64,000 bases of DNA, from positions 806,001 to 870,000 of the forward strand of contig OZ244806.1 of assembly GCA_965220075.1 (NCBI GenBank), written 5' to 3'. This document shows, one piece after another, positions 51,540-61,659 of the stretch (the stretch's first letter is position 1; each line of letters opens with the position of its first letter). Source of the DNA: G965220075 sp965220075 (lineage in GTDB: Bacteria; Chloroflexota; UBA11872). The notes under the pieces are model-generated. The model searched no databases. It saw only the letters and a program-made list of their open reading frames with translations, and was not told where the DNA came from. The translations under genes were made by a program, and so were the position numbers.

Positions 51540-51965
51540 TCAGTCCTTGACCAGGATTCCCATGCTGCGGGCCGTGCCCTCCAGCGTGCGCGCGGCCGAC
51601 TCCACGTCGTAGGCGTTCAAATCCGGGAGCTTGATCTCGGCCATCTCGCGAATCTGCGCGCGGGTCACGCTTCCCACAGGCTCTAGATTAGGGATTCCCG
51701 CCCCTTTTTCCACGCCGGCCGCCTTGCGCAGCAGGTCCGATACCGGCGGAGTCTTGGTGACGAACGTGAAGGAGCGGTCCTCGAAGACCGTGATCTCGAC
51801 CGGAACCACCGAGCCCATCTGATCGCGGGTGCGCTCGTTGTACTGCTTGGTGAACTCCACGATGTTCACCCCGTGCGACCCGAGCGCGGGGCCCACCGGC
51901 GGCGCCGGCGTTGCCTGGCCCGCGTCAAGCTGAAGCTTGACCAGGGCGCGAATTTTACGTGGCAT
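51540..51965 (-). CDS. rplK: 50S ribosomal protein L11
   Basis: The 141-residue protein has ALVKLQLDAGQATPAPPVGPALGSHGVNIVEFTKQYN, the L11 N-terminal domain, and VTRAQIREMAEIKLPDLNAYDVESAARTLEGTARSMGI, the C-terminal rRNA-binding signature. It belongs to the GTPase-associated centre. It follows nusG by 21 bases. Confidence 0.97.
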   Translation of the reverse strand: MPRKIRALVKLQLDAGQATPAPPVGPALGSHGVNIVEFTKQYNERTRDQMGSVVPVEITVFEDRSFTFVTKTPPVSDLLRKAAGVEKGAGIPNLEPVGSVTRAQIREMAEIKLPDLNAYDVESAARTLEGTARSMGILVKD

Positions 51966-51986
51966 AAGCGATCCGGCTGCTCTCTG

Positions 51987-52589
51987 TCAGCTTGCGGGGG
52001 CGATTATCGGACCGCCGCCCTGCTTCTCGACCTGTAGGAAGTCCAACTCTACCGGGGTGTCGCGGCCAAAGAACGAAACCAGCACGCGCAGCCGTTCCTT
52101 GTCCTCCATGACTTCGTCGACCGAGCCGAAGAAGTCGGTGAAAGGCCCGTCGATGATCTTGACGCGCTCGCCGATCTGTATGCGGACCTCGGTGCGCGGC
52201 GTCGCGCCCTCCATCTGCTTGAAGATGGTGCTCGCCTCCTCGGGCGGCAGGGGAGTTGGCTGCGCGCCGGATCCCACGAAGTTGACTACGCCCGGGGTGT
52301 TGCGGACTACCAGCCACGAGTCGTCGTCCAGAACCATGCGGACCAGAACGTATCCCGGGTACATCTTGCGCTCGACCCGACGGCGCTGGCCGTGCTTGAC
52401 CTCTTCGACCTCTTCCGTGGGCACGATCACGTCGAAGATCTTGTCGGTCGCCTCCATGGACAAGATGCGGTGCTGGAGGTTGTCCTTGACCTTCGCTTCG
52501 TAGCCCGAATAGGTGTTTATGACAAACCAGGCGGCTTCGGGCGGCACCTCGCGCGTTTGAGCCTCTAGGGCTTCTACTTGCTCAGCCAT
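51987..52589 (-). CDS. nusG: Transcription antitermination factor NusG
   Basis: The 200-residue protein has an NGN domain (AWFVINTYSGYEAKVKDNLQHRI, RMVLDDDSWLVVRNTPGVVNFVG) and a KOW domain (RVKIIDGPFTDFFGSVDEVMEDKERLRVLVSFFGR). It links RNA polymerase with Rho and ribosomal protein S10. It is 16 bases after secE, the standard pairing. Confidence 0.97.
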   Translation of the reverse strand: MAEQVEALEAQTREVPPEAAWFVINTYSGYEAKVKDNLQHRILSMEATDKIFDVIVPTEEVEEVKHGQRRRVERKMYPGYVLVRMVLDDDSWLVVRNTPGVVNFVGSGAQPTPLPPEEASTIFKQMEGATPRTEVRIQIGERVKIIDGPFTDFFGSVDEVMEDKERLRVLVSFFGRDTPVELDFLQVEKQGGGPIIAPAS

Positions 52590-52605
52590 GCTCTCTCCCC
52601 GCTGG

Positions 52606-52878
52606 CTACGCCAATATCAGATCGAAGACGCGAGCGAAGCCAAGGTCCGCCAGTCCCAGGATTATCGCCATTAGGAGGCTGAAGGCCACGACGGCCGCCG
52701 TCAACCGGGTCGTTTGCTCGCGGTCCGGCCAGTGCGCCTTGCGCAGCTCGCTGTACGCTTCCCGGCCAAACTGAACCAAGGGCAAGTTGGCGCCCGGACG
52801 CGGCTTGCGCGCGCGGCTCCGGCTGTCCGGCCGGCCGGCCGGCAGCCTTCCCTTGGGACGGTCCTTAACGAGTCTCAC
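52606..52878 (-). CDS. secE: Preprotein translocase subunit SecE
   Basis: The 90-residue protein has a basic, Pro/Arg-rich N-terminus of about 40 residues, then the SecE core REAYSELRKAHWPDREQTTRLTAAVVAFSLLMAIILGLADLGF with one membrane helix. The GTG start lies inside the last codons of rpmG (14-base overlap). It forms the SecYEG channel used by SecA. Confidence 0.92.
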   Translation of the reverse strand: MRLVKDRPKGRLPAGRPDSRSRARKPRPGANLPLVQFGREAYSELRKAHWPDREQTTRLTAAVVAFSLLMAIILGLADLGFARVFDLILA

Positions 52879-53029
52879 GGTGCTGAGTGTGCTTTCGGCA
52901 CTGACGACAGTATCGATTCAGCGCCAGGCGCTCCGGATTGTTCCGACGGTTCTTGCTCGTGGCGTAGCCACGCGTTGCGCATTCGGCGCACTCCAACGTG
53001 ACTGAGTTCCGGTCTCCACGCCTCGGCAT
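52865..53029 (-). CDS. rpmG: 50S ribosomal protein L33
   Basis: The 54-residue protein has the sequence pattern of L33: NSVTLECAECATRGYATSKN, an NNPERLALNRYC stretch and CRQCRKHTQHRET at the C-terminus. Two CxxC pairs (CAEC, CRQC) make it the zinc-binding form. It heads the secE-nusG-rplKA gene run, where rpmG (often with tRNA-Trp) is commonly found; no tRNA is present. TAGAAT at about 53143-53138 (minus) may be a -10 element, but no good -35 was found. Confidence 0.92.
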   Translation of the reverse strand: MPRRGDRNSVTLECAECATRGYATSKNRRNNPERLALNRYCRQCRKHTQHRETR

Positions 53030-53295
53030 GGCCTAGCTCACCTCGATACGGCCTGAGAGGTCTGCGCGGCCCATACGGCCTCGGGGCCACGTCCAGACAA
53101 CACGCCAGACGGAGGGCCGTGACCATCTGGCGACCAATAGATTCTACACGTATAACACCAAGCGCCGACGCTTCGTTTCACGGTCCGGCAGGGCGGCCGT
53201 ATCTCACGCGCCGCGCTCGCCGGGGTCGCACGAGCCAGCGGTGGAGTCTGGAGTACTCTCAGCTCACGCTTGACCCGCACTTGGGGAGCTGCACG

Positions 53296-54411
53296 ATGGC
53301 CGAGACTGGCATCACGGCGTCGTTTCTAGGCGCGCGCAAGCCGTTCGAGCTGCGCGAGTTTCCGGTGCCGGACCCCGAGCCCGGCGCGCTCGTAATCCGC
53401 ATGCGGCTGGCCAACGTGTGCGGCTCCGATCTCCACTACTGGCGCGGCGACACCGATCTGGAGAAGCGCGGCTTCAAACTGCCCTGCACGATCGGCCATG
53501 AGGGAACGGGCGAAGTCCTGCGCATCGGCCAGGGCGCGGCCAGCGACTCCGCGGGCGAGACGTTGCGCGAGGGTGATCGGGTCGTCTTCGCATACTTTCA
53601 CCCCTGTCGGCAGTGCCCGACTTGCCTGAAGGGTGATACCAACGCGTGTCCGCGCCGCCAGATCGAGCGATTTCGACCAACCGACACCTGGCCGCACTTC
53701 CGCGGCACCTTCGCGCAGTTTTTCTACCTTTACCCCAAGCACGCGGTCTTCAAAGTCCCCGACAACGTCAGCGACGGCGAAGTGGCGGGGGTCAACTGCG
53801 CGGTGGCGCAGATGGTCTCGACTTTCGATCGCGGCCGGCTCGCCGCTGGCGAGACGGTCGTTATTCAAGGCGCCGGCGGATTAGGCGTCTACGCCGCGGC
53901 GCTGGCCAAGGCGCGCGGCGCCGCGCAGGTGATCGCAATCGACGGGGTCAGCGAGCGCCTGCGGCTGATCCGGCAGTTTGGGGCCGACGCGACTATCGAT
54001 TTACGCGAGTTCGATACGCCGCAAGCGCGCGTCGACAGGGTTCGTGAGCTCACCGGCGGGGTGGGCGGCGACATGACCCTCGAGCTGGTAGGCCACCCCG
54101 GCGTGGTTGATGAGGGTCTCCAGATGACCGCGCCGGGGGGGCGCTACATGGAGGTCGGGAACATCAACGCCGGTTGGGGCGGCATGATCGATCCCTCCAT
54201 TCTGGTCATCCGAAGCATCACTCTCTTCGGGGTGGTGCACTATCGACCGCGCGACCTCAAGCGGGCGCTCGACTTCGTCTCGGCCAACCGCGCGCGCTTG
54301 CCGCTCGATCGGGTGGTGTCGCACCGGTTCGCGCTGACGGACATAAACGAGGCTTTCGAGCAGCAGAATGCCGGCCACGTCACGCGCAGCTCGCTCGTTC
54401 CGGGCGCTTAG
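53296..54411 (+). CDS. Zinc-dependent alcohol dehydrogenase (MDR family)
   Basis: The protein has 371 residues from the ATG at 53296, which has GGGGAG upstream; earlier codons of the frame are unrelated. Catalytic zinc ligands are Cys42 (NVCGSDLHYW), His68 and Glu69 (IGHEGTGEV). The structural zinc site is Cys104, 107, 110 and 118 (CRQCPTCLKGDTNAC). The Rossmann loop is VVIQGAGGLGVYAAALAKARGA. The family oxidises alcohols or polyols with NAD(P). Substrate and partner genes are unknown. Confidence 0.9.
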   Translation: MAETGITASFLGARKPFELREFPVPDPEPGALVIRMRLANVCGSDLHYWRGDTDLEKRGFKLPCTIGHEGTGEVLRIGQGAASDSAGETLREGDRVVFAYFHPCRQCPTCLKGDTNACPRRQIERFRPTDTWPHFRGTFAQFFYLYPKHAVFKVPDNVSDGEVAGVNCAVAQMVSTFDRGRLAAGETVVIQGAGGLGVYAAALAKARGAAQVIAIDGVSERLRLIRQFGADATIDLREFDTPQARVDRVRELTGGVGGDMTLELVGHPGVVDEGLQMTAPGGRYMEVGNINAGWGGMIDPSILVIRSITLFGVVHYRPRDLKRALDFVSANRARLPLDRVVSHRFALTDINEAFEQQNAGHVTRSSLVPGA

Positions 54412-54630
54412 AGGCCAGCGGACGTAGCCCTTGGCAGCCCTGCGCCGTGTCGCGTGCCGGACTGTTTGAGCGCCGCCCGCACCATTGTCGCCGTGCTTGT
54501 CAGCGCGCCGGCGGCGATTGCCGGCTTGCCAACTTGCGGTAAGCGGGGTCAAGTGTTGTTATATCGCGCGAGCCGGGGCTGGCCTGCGGCCGGCCTGCGT
54601 TGTTGAGCGGATAGCGAAAGGGCGTGAACG

Positions 54631-55317
54631 ATGCAACTTGGACCACGGGCCTGGTTGGCCGAGTTTGTAGGAACATTCGCACTTGTATTCGTCGGGTCGA
54701 TGACCGCGGCGATGGGTGCGGAGGGCTTTGGGGGCGGCCCCGCGCCCGGGGTGGTCGTCCCCGCGCTGGGTCACGGCTTTGTGCTGGTCGCTCTGGTGTA
54801 CGCGCTTGGCGCGGTTTCGGGGTGCCACATCAACCCCGCCGTGACGATCAGCCTCGCGGCCATTCGGCGCTTCCCGCTTGCGCACGTGGCGCCCTACCTG
54901 GGCGCGCAGATCGCGGGCGGTATCGTCGGTGGGCTCTTCCACTTTTTGACCCGCGCTAAGGGACCTAGCGAATACGGGCTCACATTGCCCGCCGCCGGCG
55001 TCGGGGAGGGAACGGCGTTTCTGCTGGAAGCCGTTCTCACGTTCCTGCTGGTCACGGCGATTGTCGGCGCCGCGGTGAGCGGCAAAGCGCCCGCCGGCTT
55101 CCACGGCCTTGCCATCGGACTAACGCTAGGCGCCGCGATCCTGGTAGGCGGCGCCTTGACGGGGGCGTCGCTTAACCCGGCGCGCACGCTCGGGCCCGCC
55201 GTCTTCGCCCAGAACTTCACGGCCCACTGGGCGTACTGGGCGGGGCCGATCATTGGTGGCCTGGCGGCGGCGGTGGTGGGCGTATTCGTGCACGACCTGC
55301 GTCCCGAATCGAAATAG
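54631..55317 (+). CDS. MIP-family aquaporin
   Basis: The 228-residue protein has six membrane helices and both pore motifs: HINPAVTIS (NPA 68-70) and SLNPARTLGPAV (NPA 182-184, with the selectivity Arg185). Loop lengths are those of water-type aquaporins (AqpZ-like), shorter than glycerol facilitators, which carry the Asp GLNPARD pattern. It would allow osmotic water flow. AAAGGG lies just upstream of the ATG. The 213 bases after it show no gene. Confidence 0.92.
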   Translation: MQLGPRAWLAEFVGTFALVFVGSMTAAMGAEGFGGGPAPGVVVPALGHGFVLVALVYALGAVSGCHINPAVTISLAAIRRFPLAHVAPYLGAQIAGGIVGGLFHFLTRAKGPSEYGLTLPAAGVGEGTAFLLEAVLTFLLVTAIVGAAVSGKAPAGFHGLAIGLTLGAAILVGGALTGASLNPARTLGPAVFAQNFTAHWAYWAGPIIGGLAAAVVGVFVHDLRPESK

Positions 55318-55530
55318 ACGCCGCCTGAGCGCGCTCAGCGCCGCGGCTTGCGCCGCGGCGCTATCAGGGCTTTGGCCTGCCTTGGACCGGGTGCCTGCCA
55401 GCGTGCCTTCGGCCGGCTGATGCCAACCGCCTCACCGCCGCGTTTCCGTCTTAGGGGTTCCGAACGAACCCGCTATCGCGGTTTAGGCATGATCGAATGC
55501 GAGGCGGTCAGGTGAACCCAGCCGGGACGG

Positions 55531-56349
55531 TCAGGTGAGACGCCGGTACTGGCGAATGGCCATGGGCGCGCAGACGGCCACGAGGCCGGCGGTCCAAGCC
55601 AGCATCTTCACCAACGCGCCGCCGAGCTCAAAACCGTGCGAGATGCCGCGCGTCGAGTCGATCGCCGCTGTTACCGGATTGATATCCGCAAATACCTGAA
55701 GCCAGTCAGGCATCGTGGCCACTGGCACGTACAGCGAGCTCATGAAAACGAGCGGGAATATCCAGATGAACCCGGCTACCTGAGCCGTCTCGGCGTTGCG
55801 AACCGAAATTCCGATCAGAGCCGATACCCACGAGAACGCGTGCCCGAAGAGCACCGCCAGCGCGACGATGGGAACCGCCATTTGGAGGCCGGCCTGGAAT
55901 CGGAATCCGATGGCATAGCCCACACCGATCATCAACAGCACCACGAACACGTTTCGGATCGTGTCGGCCAGGATTCGGCCGGCGATGACGGCCGAGCGTG
56001 CCATGGGCAGCGATCTATATCGGTCCACCATTCCCACGGCCAGGTCTTCCGCCAGACCCACGCCGGTCTGGGTGGATCCGAACAGCACGGCCTGAACGAA
56101 GATCCCCGGTAACAGGAAGTCGGTGTAGTTGAGGGCGCCGGTTGGGATCGCGCCTCCGAACACGTAGACGAACAGCAGCACGAACATCACCGGCTGAATG
56201 GTCGAGAACACCAGCAGCTGCGGCAGTCGGAAGTAGCGCAGCAGGTTGCGCCTGGTCATGACCAGTGCGTCGGGAACGGCCCAACGAAGCTCGGCGGCGA
56301 ATGCCTGAAGAGGCGACTGCGCGCTCACTCGCTCTTGCACGGTTCGCAA
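55531..56349 (-). CDS. ABC-2 type transporter permease (DrrB-like)
   Basis: The 272-residue protein has six membrane helices in the ABC-2 pattern: ALVMTRRNLLRYFRLPQLLVFSTIQPVMFVLLFVYVFGG at the start and the conserved GSTQTGVGLAEDLAVGMVDRYRSLPMARSAVIAGR loop. The family motif PLVFMSSLYVPVATMPDWLQ is also present. It starts at TTG 56349 or GTG 56340, next to the stop of the ATPase gene. The two form an exporter for a hydrophobic molecule, as with daunorubicin DrrAB; substrate unknown. Confidence 0.9.
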   Translation of the reverse strand: MRTVQERVSAQSPLQAFAAELRWAVPDALVMTRRNLLRYFRLPQLLVFSTIQPVMFVLLFVYVFGGAIPTGALNYTDFLLPGIFVQAVLFGSTQTGVGLAEDLAVGMVDRYRSLPMARSAVIAGRILADTIRNVFVVLLMIGVGYAIGFRFQAGLQMAVPIVALAVLFGHAFSWVSALIGISVRNAETAQVAGFIWIFPLVFMSSLYVPVATMPDWLQVFADINPVTAAIDSTRGISHGFELGGALVKMLAWTAGLVAVCAPMAIRQYRRLT

Positions 56350-56350
56350 C

Positions 56351-57388
<1,038 letters not shown>

Positions 57389-57608
57389 CTGGAGCGTGGG
57401 AGCGCACGATTGGTTCTGCGCAATCGCAACATGCTAGTGGAGACGGAGCGGCAGTCGTCAAACTCGATTGATCGCGCGAGCGGTTCCCCGCGGCCGCCCG
57501 CATTTCGATGGGGACGGCCGCGTCGGCCGCGCCGCCGCCGCTGCTATGTCGTTCCAAATGTCGGCTGGAGGCACCGCTCCGGACCCTGCCCTAAGGGCGT
57601 TTTGTGAG

Positions 57609-58508
57609 CTAGACGGGCAGCTTGCGGCCGGTCAGGCGGCGGCCCGCGGCCGCCAGCGCCTCCGGATCGGGACCACCGCTCATTAAGCGTGCACCGATCC
57701 GATTGATGAGCAGGTCGGCCACTTCGACCGGGGTAAGCGAGGAGTCCTGCCACCCGCACAGAAACGCCACGCCGGCCGCGTCGCAAGCGGCTTTCACCGT
57801 GTTACGGGCGGCGTCCATGTCCGCGGGGTAGGGAGGATCGTGCGCGTCGAGGTGCCCCAGCGACAGTCCCATGTCACCAGGCCCCCACTCCGCGAAACCG
57901 ATGCCTGGAACCGCCGCGCAGTCGCCCGCGTGGACGAGCGCGTGACGGTTCTCGAGCTTGAGGCCGAGCAGCAACTCGCCTTCCGGGTTCAGCGGCCAGG
58001 GATCGGCGCGGCGCAGGTACTCGACTGGGTCCAGCCCCCAGACGCGCGCCGCCGCTGTCTGCCCGCCCAGGCCGCGCAGTCCCTCCCCGATCTGGTCAAC
58101 CGCGCACAAGGCGGGCGCCGGATACCGGGCGCAGCGGACAAAGGCGCGCACCGCGTCCGGGTCGCGCGCGTGGCAGAGCAATAGCCCGTGCGCGCCCGCG
58201 GCCAGGATCTGTCGAATCTGCCAGGCGTTGGCCAGGACTTCGTTTGCATCAACGCCGTTGGCCGGCAGGGTGCACCACACGGCCGGGGTGGGATGGCCGC
58301 TGCGGGTGGGTCCGGCGTCTCTGAGTCCGTCCATGAACGCCGCCAGACCTGTCGGGTCGAACGGAGCGTGCTCGAACTCGACCTGAAGCACGTCGGCCCA
58401 CGTGCCGGCCATGCACTTACCGGCTTCGTAAGTCAGCTCGGGGACGCCCGTGTAGTAGACGGGCTGATCCTGGGACAGCAATTCAATGGCCCGATTGACG
58501 CGCGCCAC
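57609..58508 (-). CDS. HpcH/HpaI aldolase-family protein
   Basis: The 299-residue protein follows the HpcH/HpaI TIM-barrel pattern. DVLQVEFEHAPFD is the metal-region strand. LAAGAHGLLLCHARDPDAVRAFVRCARYP follows. LKLENRHALVHAGDCAAVPGIGFAEWGPGDMGLSLGH corresponds to VMIETxxAVxNxDxIAAVPGVDxLFIGPxDLSxSxG, with the metal Glu and Asp kept. These enzymes cleave 2-keto-3-deoxy or 4-hydroxy-2-oxo acids. The GTG start directly follows the phosphorylase TAG, so the two are made together. Substrate unknown. Confidence 0.8.
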   Translation of the reverse strand: MARVNRAIELLSQDQPVYYTGVPELTYEAGKCMAGTWADVLQVEFEHAPFDPTGLAAFMDGLRDAGPTRSGHPTPAVWCTLPANGVDANEVLANAWQIRQILAAGAHGLLLCHARDPDAVRAFVRCARYPAPALCAVDQIGEGLRGLGGQTAAARVWGLDPVEYLRRADPWPLNPEGELLLGLKLENRHALVHAGDCAAVPGIGFAEWGPGDMGLSLGHLDAHDPPYPADMDAARNTVKAACDAAGVAFLCGWQDSSLTPVEVADLLINRIGARLMSGGPDPEALAAAGRRLTGRKLPV

Positions 58509-59321
58509 CTAGGACCCAGCCTCGTCGCCGTGGTCGAGCTCATGACGGGCGGCGCTGAGAAGTACCTGCGCCAGATCGGCGCAGTTCCCCTCGAACTCAG
58601 GCGAGCCAAAGATGTTGGGCCATTCGAAATCGAAGACGTGATCGGACACAGTCAGCAGAACTCCTACGTCGACGCCGCGAAAGTCTGCCACGCTCATTAG
58701 CGCCGAGGTCTCCATCTCCACGCCCAGCAGGCCCTGGTCGCCGTAAGCGCGCACCTTGCCGGCGAACTCGCGATAGGGCGCGTCGGTTGACCACACGCGC
58801 CCTACGTGCACCTTGCGGCCACTCTGTCCGGCGGCTCTTATCAGCGCCTGCACGGCCGCGCCGTCAGCGCGCGGTTCATGGTCGGATGGAACGTAGTGCA
58901 GCGAGGTCCCTTCCTCGCGAAGGGCGCTGGTGGGGACTACGTAATCGCCGATCGTGACATGCGGCAGGAGGCTTCCCACGGCGCCGCCGACGAGCAGGGT
59001 GCGGACTCCGCCGCCGATGAGCTCCTCGAGGTGCTGGACGGCGCCCGGCGCGCCGGGTCGCAGGCGGCCTACTGACACAGGCTGACCGTCAAGCTCCCCG
59101 ACGGCTGCGCGCGGATGGAACGAACACGGGCTGGCCTTGGTGGCCGCGGTCAGCGCCTCTACCGTTCGATCCATGAAGGCGCAGAGGGCAAGCCGCGGAA
59201 ACAGCGGGTACTCCTCGACCCCTGCCCGCGCCGCCAGTGCGCGCATGCGCCTGGCCGGATCGATCACGGGCGTAGCGTCCCCGTGGGAGTTGAGCCAGTC
59301 GGTGGGGTGGTTCTCAGGCAT
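58509..59321 (-). CDS. Nucleoside phosphorylase (PNP/UDP family)
   Basis: The 270-residue protein has the PNP/UDP-phosphorylase fold: LLVGGAVGSLLPHVTIGDYVVPTSALREEGTSLHY in the middle and GVEMETSALMSVADFRGV, with the ribose-binding Met-Glu, near 190-210. It would split nucleosides (uridine- or purine-type) with phosphate, giving ribose-1-phosphate. The C-terminal Asp that contacts purine N7 is not clear, so the base is undecided. It is coupled to the HpcH aldolase downstream. Confidence 0.83.
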   Translation of the reverse strand: MPENHPTDWLNSHGDATPVIDPARRMRALAARAGVEEYPLFPRLALCAFMDRTVEALTAATKASPCSFHPRAAVGELDGQPVSVGRLRPGAPGAVQHLEELIGGGVRTLLVGGAVGSLLPHVTIGDYVVPTSALREEGTSLHYVPSDHEPRADGAAVQALIRAAGQSGRKVHVGRVWSTDAPYREFAGKVRAYGDQGLLGVEMETSALMSVADFRGVDVGVLLTVSDHVFDFEWPNIFGSPEFEGNCADLAQVLLSAARHELDHGDEAGS

Positions 59322-59432
59322 TTATTCGCTCACGCCTCGCTTGCGCCGCGGACGAATTGCCGCGTCAGCTAATGCCCGGGCAGCCGCAGGGTCCCCAGCC
59401 GCTGCCTGGAGACTTTTCCGTAAACCCTCGTC

Positions 59433-59452
59433 ATTCCCGCGAACGCGGGAAT
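59433..59452. repeat. REP-like palindrome with 9-bp arms
   Basis: ATTCCCGCG and CGCGGGAAT flank two A, with CGTC before and CTAGG after. It is the second copy of the CGTCATTCCCGCGAA-type element, related to the one at 37591. The rest of the gap 59322-59869 contains no gene that I can support. Confidence 0.75.
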
Positions 59453-59869
59453 CTAGGCCCCACCCAACCTGATTCCACACAGGGTTCTCCGCGGACATTC
59501 TTAGACTGATCGGGTTATGCAAACGTCTCATACCCGCGCGGAGCGGCGGGCGCTGGCCATGACTCGTTTCCTCACATCGGCTGGGACGGCGCGTTTGGCA
59601 GCCGCCTCGCGGCGCCTGTGCCCGGAAGCCCTGGCGGCCACGCGGACCATTCATGCGATTGTAATAGCCGCCAAACTGTCCCGGCATCGTGAGGTCGGTT
59701 GCGCAGTTCGTGCCGAACGCCCGGCGGCCGTGCCGACACCAGCATGCGCGCCGGGGCGGGCGAATATCTGGCGGCTGCGGCGCGTCCGCTCCACGACGGT
59801 AGTTGAGTAAGATCGAGCCGTTCAGGAACTGGCGGGTTCGATAAGGCGGAGTCGCCAAGAGGTCGTCAA

Positions 59870-60895
59870 ATGGAGTCGAGCCCGCTGCTCGTAGTCGCGG
59901 GGGGCGCCGGGTTCATCGGCGCTAACTTCGTGCACTTTCTGCGCCGCCAGCGCCCGGACTGGCGAATCCGCGTGCTCGATCGGCTCACCTACGCGGGTGA
60001 TCGACGCCGCCTGCGCGGCGCGGACATCGAGTTCCACGAAGGCGACATCGCCGACGCCCAGGCGGCCGCCGCGGCTCTGCGGGGCGCGCACTGGCTGGTG
60101 AACTTCGCGGCCGAGAGTCACGTCGACCGCTCGCTGATGGATGCCGAGGCGTTCGTGCGCACCAACGTCACCGGAACCTCGGTCCTGCTGCATGCGGCGC
60201 GCGAGGCGGGCCTGGCGAAGATGGTGCACGTGAGCACCGACGAGGTCTACGGTGAATCACACGGGCAGGTCTTCCGTGAGACCGACCGGCTGCAGCCGCG
60301 CAGCCCCTACTCCGCCAGCAAAGCGGGCGGCGAGATGCAGGTGTTCGCCCTGCATGCCACGTTCGGGCTGCCGGTATGTATCACGCGCGGCGTCAACACG
60401 ATCGGACCCTGGCAGCATCCGGAGAAAGCGGTTCCGCTTTTCACCATCAACGCGCTGCGTGACGAGCCGCTGCCGGTGTACGGGCGCGGCGCTCAGCAGC
60501 GCGATCGTTTGCACGTTGAGGACCACTGCAGCGCCATCCTGGCGGTACTGGAGCGGGGCGAGGCCGGAGAGGTGTACAACATCGCGGCCGGCAACGTGCG
60601 CGACAACCTCGCGGTGGCCCGCACAATCCTGAAGCAGCTGGGCAAGCCGGATAGCCTCATCCGCTTCGTGGACGACCGGCCCGGCCACGACTGGAGCTAT
60701 CTGCTCGACGCGAGCAAGCTGCACGCGTTGGGCTGGCGGCCCTCCTACGACTTCGAGCGTGGTCTGCACGCCACGGTGAGCTGGTACGCGGAGCGGCGCG
60801 CCTGGTGGGAGCCCATCGTGAACGGCGAGTTTCGCGACTACTACCGGGCGCAGTACCAGGAGCGGCTGGCCTCTTCCGAGGCGTTCGAGGTTTAG
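59870..60895 (+). CDS. rmlB: dTDP-glucose 4,6-dehydratase-type NAD-sugar enzyme
   Basis: The 341-residue SDR has the NAD loop GGAGFIG (11-17), LDRLTYAGDRRRL, NFAAESHVDRSL, VSTDEVYGE (Thr123, Asp124, Glu125: the dehydratase acid pair) and RSPYSASKAGGE (Tyr147, Lys151). RPGHDWSYLLDASKLHALGW near the C-terminus is typical of RmlB. It makes dTDP-4-keto-6-deoxyglucose, the first step to rhamnose. rmlA, rmlC and rmlD are not in the window; the rhamnosyltransferase-like genes at 47-49.7 kb could use the product. Confidence 0.88.
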   Translation: MESSPLLVVAGGAGFIGANFVHFLRRQRPDWRIRVLDRLTYAGDRRRLRGADIEFHEGDIADAQAAAAALRGAHWLVNFAAESHVDRSLMDAEAFVRTNVTGTSVLLHAAREAGLAKMVHVSTDEVYGESHGQVFRETDRLQPRSPYSASKAGGEMQVFALHATFGLPVCITRGVNTIGPWQHPEKAVPLFTINALRDEPLPVYGRGAQQRDRLHVEDHCSAILAVLERGEAGEVYNIAAGNVRDNLAVARTILKQLGKPDSLIRFVDDRPGHDWSYLLDASKLHALGWRPSYDFERGLHATVSWYAERRAWWEPIVNGEFRDYYRAQYQERLASSEAFEV

Positions 60896-60910
60896 CGGCT
60901 GCCCGTAAAG

Positions 60911-61594
60911 GTGACCTGCACCGAGCGCGCACCCATGTCGACGCGGGTGGTGCTGCCGAGGCGCGGCCTGTCCGACGCCTGGCTATGGATGCGTGTGGAC
61001 GTGCCCACGCGCGTGGCCTTTCTGATCGCCGCGCCGCTGGTCTGGATCGCGGTCGCCGGCATCGATCCAAGCGCCATCGGGTTGACCTTGCAGGTCGACG
61101 GAACCGCCTGGCTCATGACCGCCGTTTGGGCCGTAATGGTGCTGCTGGTGACCTTGGCATTCCGGCGCTGGCTCTGGCCCGTGCGGCACGCTCCGCGCAG
61201 GTCGGCCTTGGCGCCCGAGGTTCCCTTCTTCGCCCTGCTGAACCCCGTGGCCGAGGAGCTTTTCTTTCGCGGCGCCGCGCTGTTCGGTCTGGCCAATCTG
61301 GTGGGGATGCCCTGGTCGATCGCGATCACGTCGGTGGTGTTTGGCTTCCACCACGCACTGGCGCGTTTTCCTTTGCCGTTCTTGGTGTTGGGCACGCTGG
61401 GCGGCGTCTTGTTCGGGATCGCGGCGGCCATGACCGGCTCGATCGCGCCGGCCATCGTGCTGCACGCGGTCGCCGACCTGATGATCTTCGTGGGCGCCGC
61501 GCCGCTGCTCGAGCGGCTTCAGGTCGGCTTGGTCGAGTCCGCTGCGCCGCGGCCGGCGAATGCGGCTGCTGACGCGAGCGAGCGGTCCGGCTGA
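60911..61594 (+). CDS. CPBP-family intramembrane metalloprotease
   Basis: The 227-residue protein with about six hydrophobic segments has the three CPBP motifs: NPVAEELFFRGAALFG (EExxxR), SVVFGFHHAL (FxxxH) and APAIVLHAVADLMIF (HxxxN/D). These form a zinc-less or metal-dependent intramembrane protease site related to Rce1. Bacterial roles include bacteriocin immunity and protein maturation. It starts at GTG 60911, 16 bases after rmlB; ATG 60935 is an alternative. Confidence 0.87.
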   Translation: MTCTERAPMSTRVVLPRRGLSDAWLWMRVDVPTRVAFLIAAPLVWIAVAGIDPSAIGLTLQVDGTAWLMTAVWAVMVLLVTLAFRRWLWPVRHAPRRSALAPEVPFFALLNPVAEELFFRGAALFGLANLVGMPWSIAITSVVFGFHHALARFPLPFLVLGTLGGVLFGIAAAMTGSIAPAIVLHAVADLMIFVGAAPLLERLQVGLVESAAPRPANAAADASERSG

Positions 61595-61659
61595 CAACTG
61601 ACGGCTGACGGGCGCCGCGCGTCGGGCCGCAAACGGGCCGTTGCTACACTAGCTGAGCC

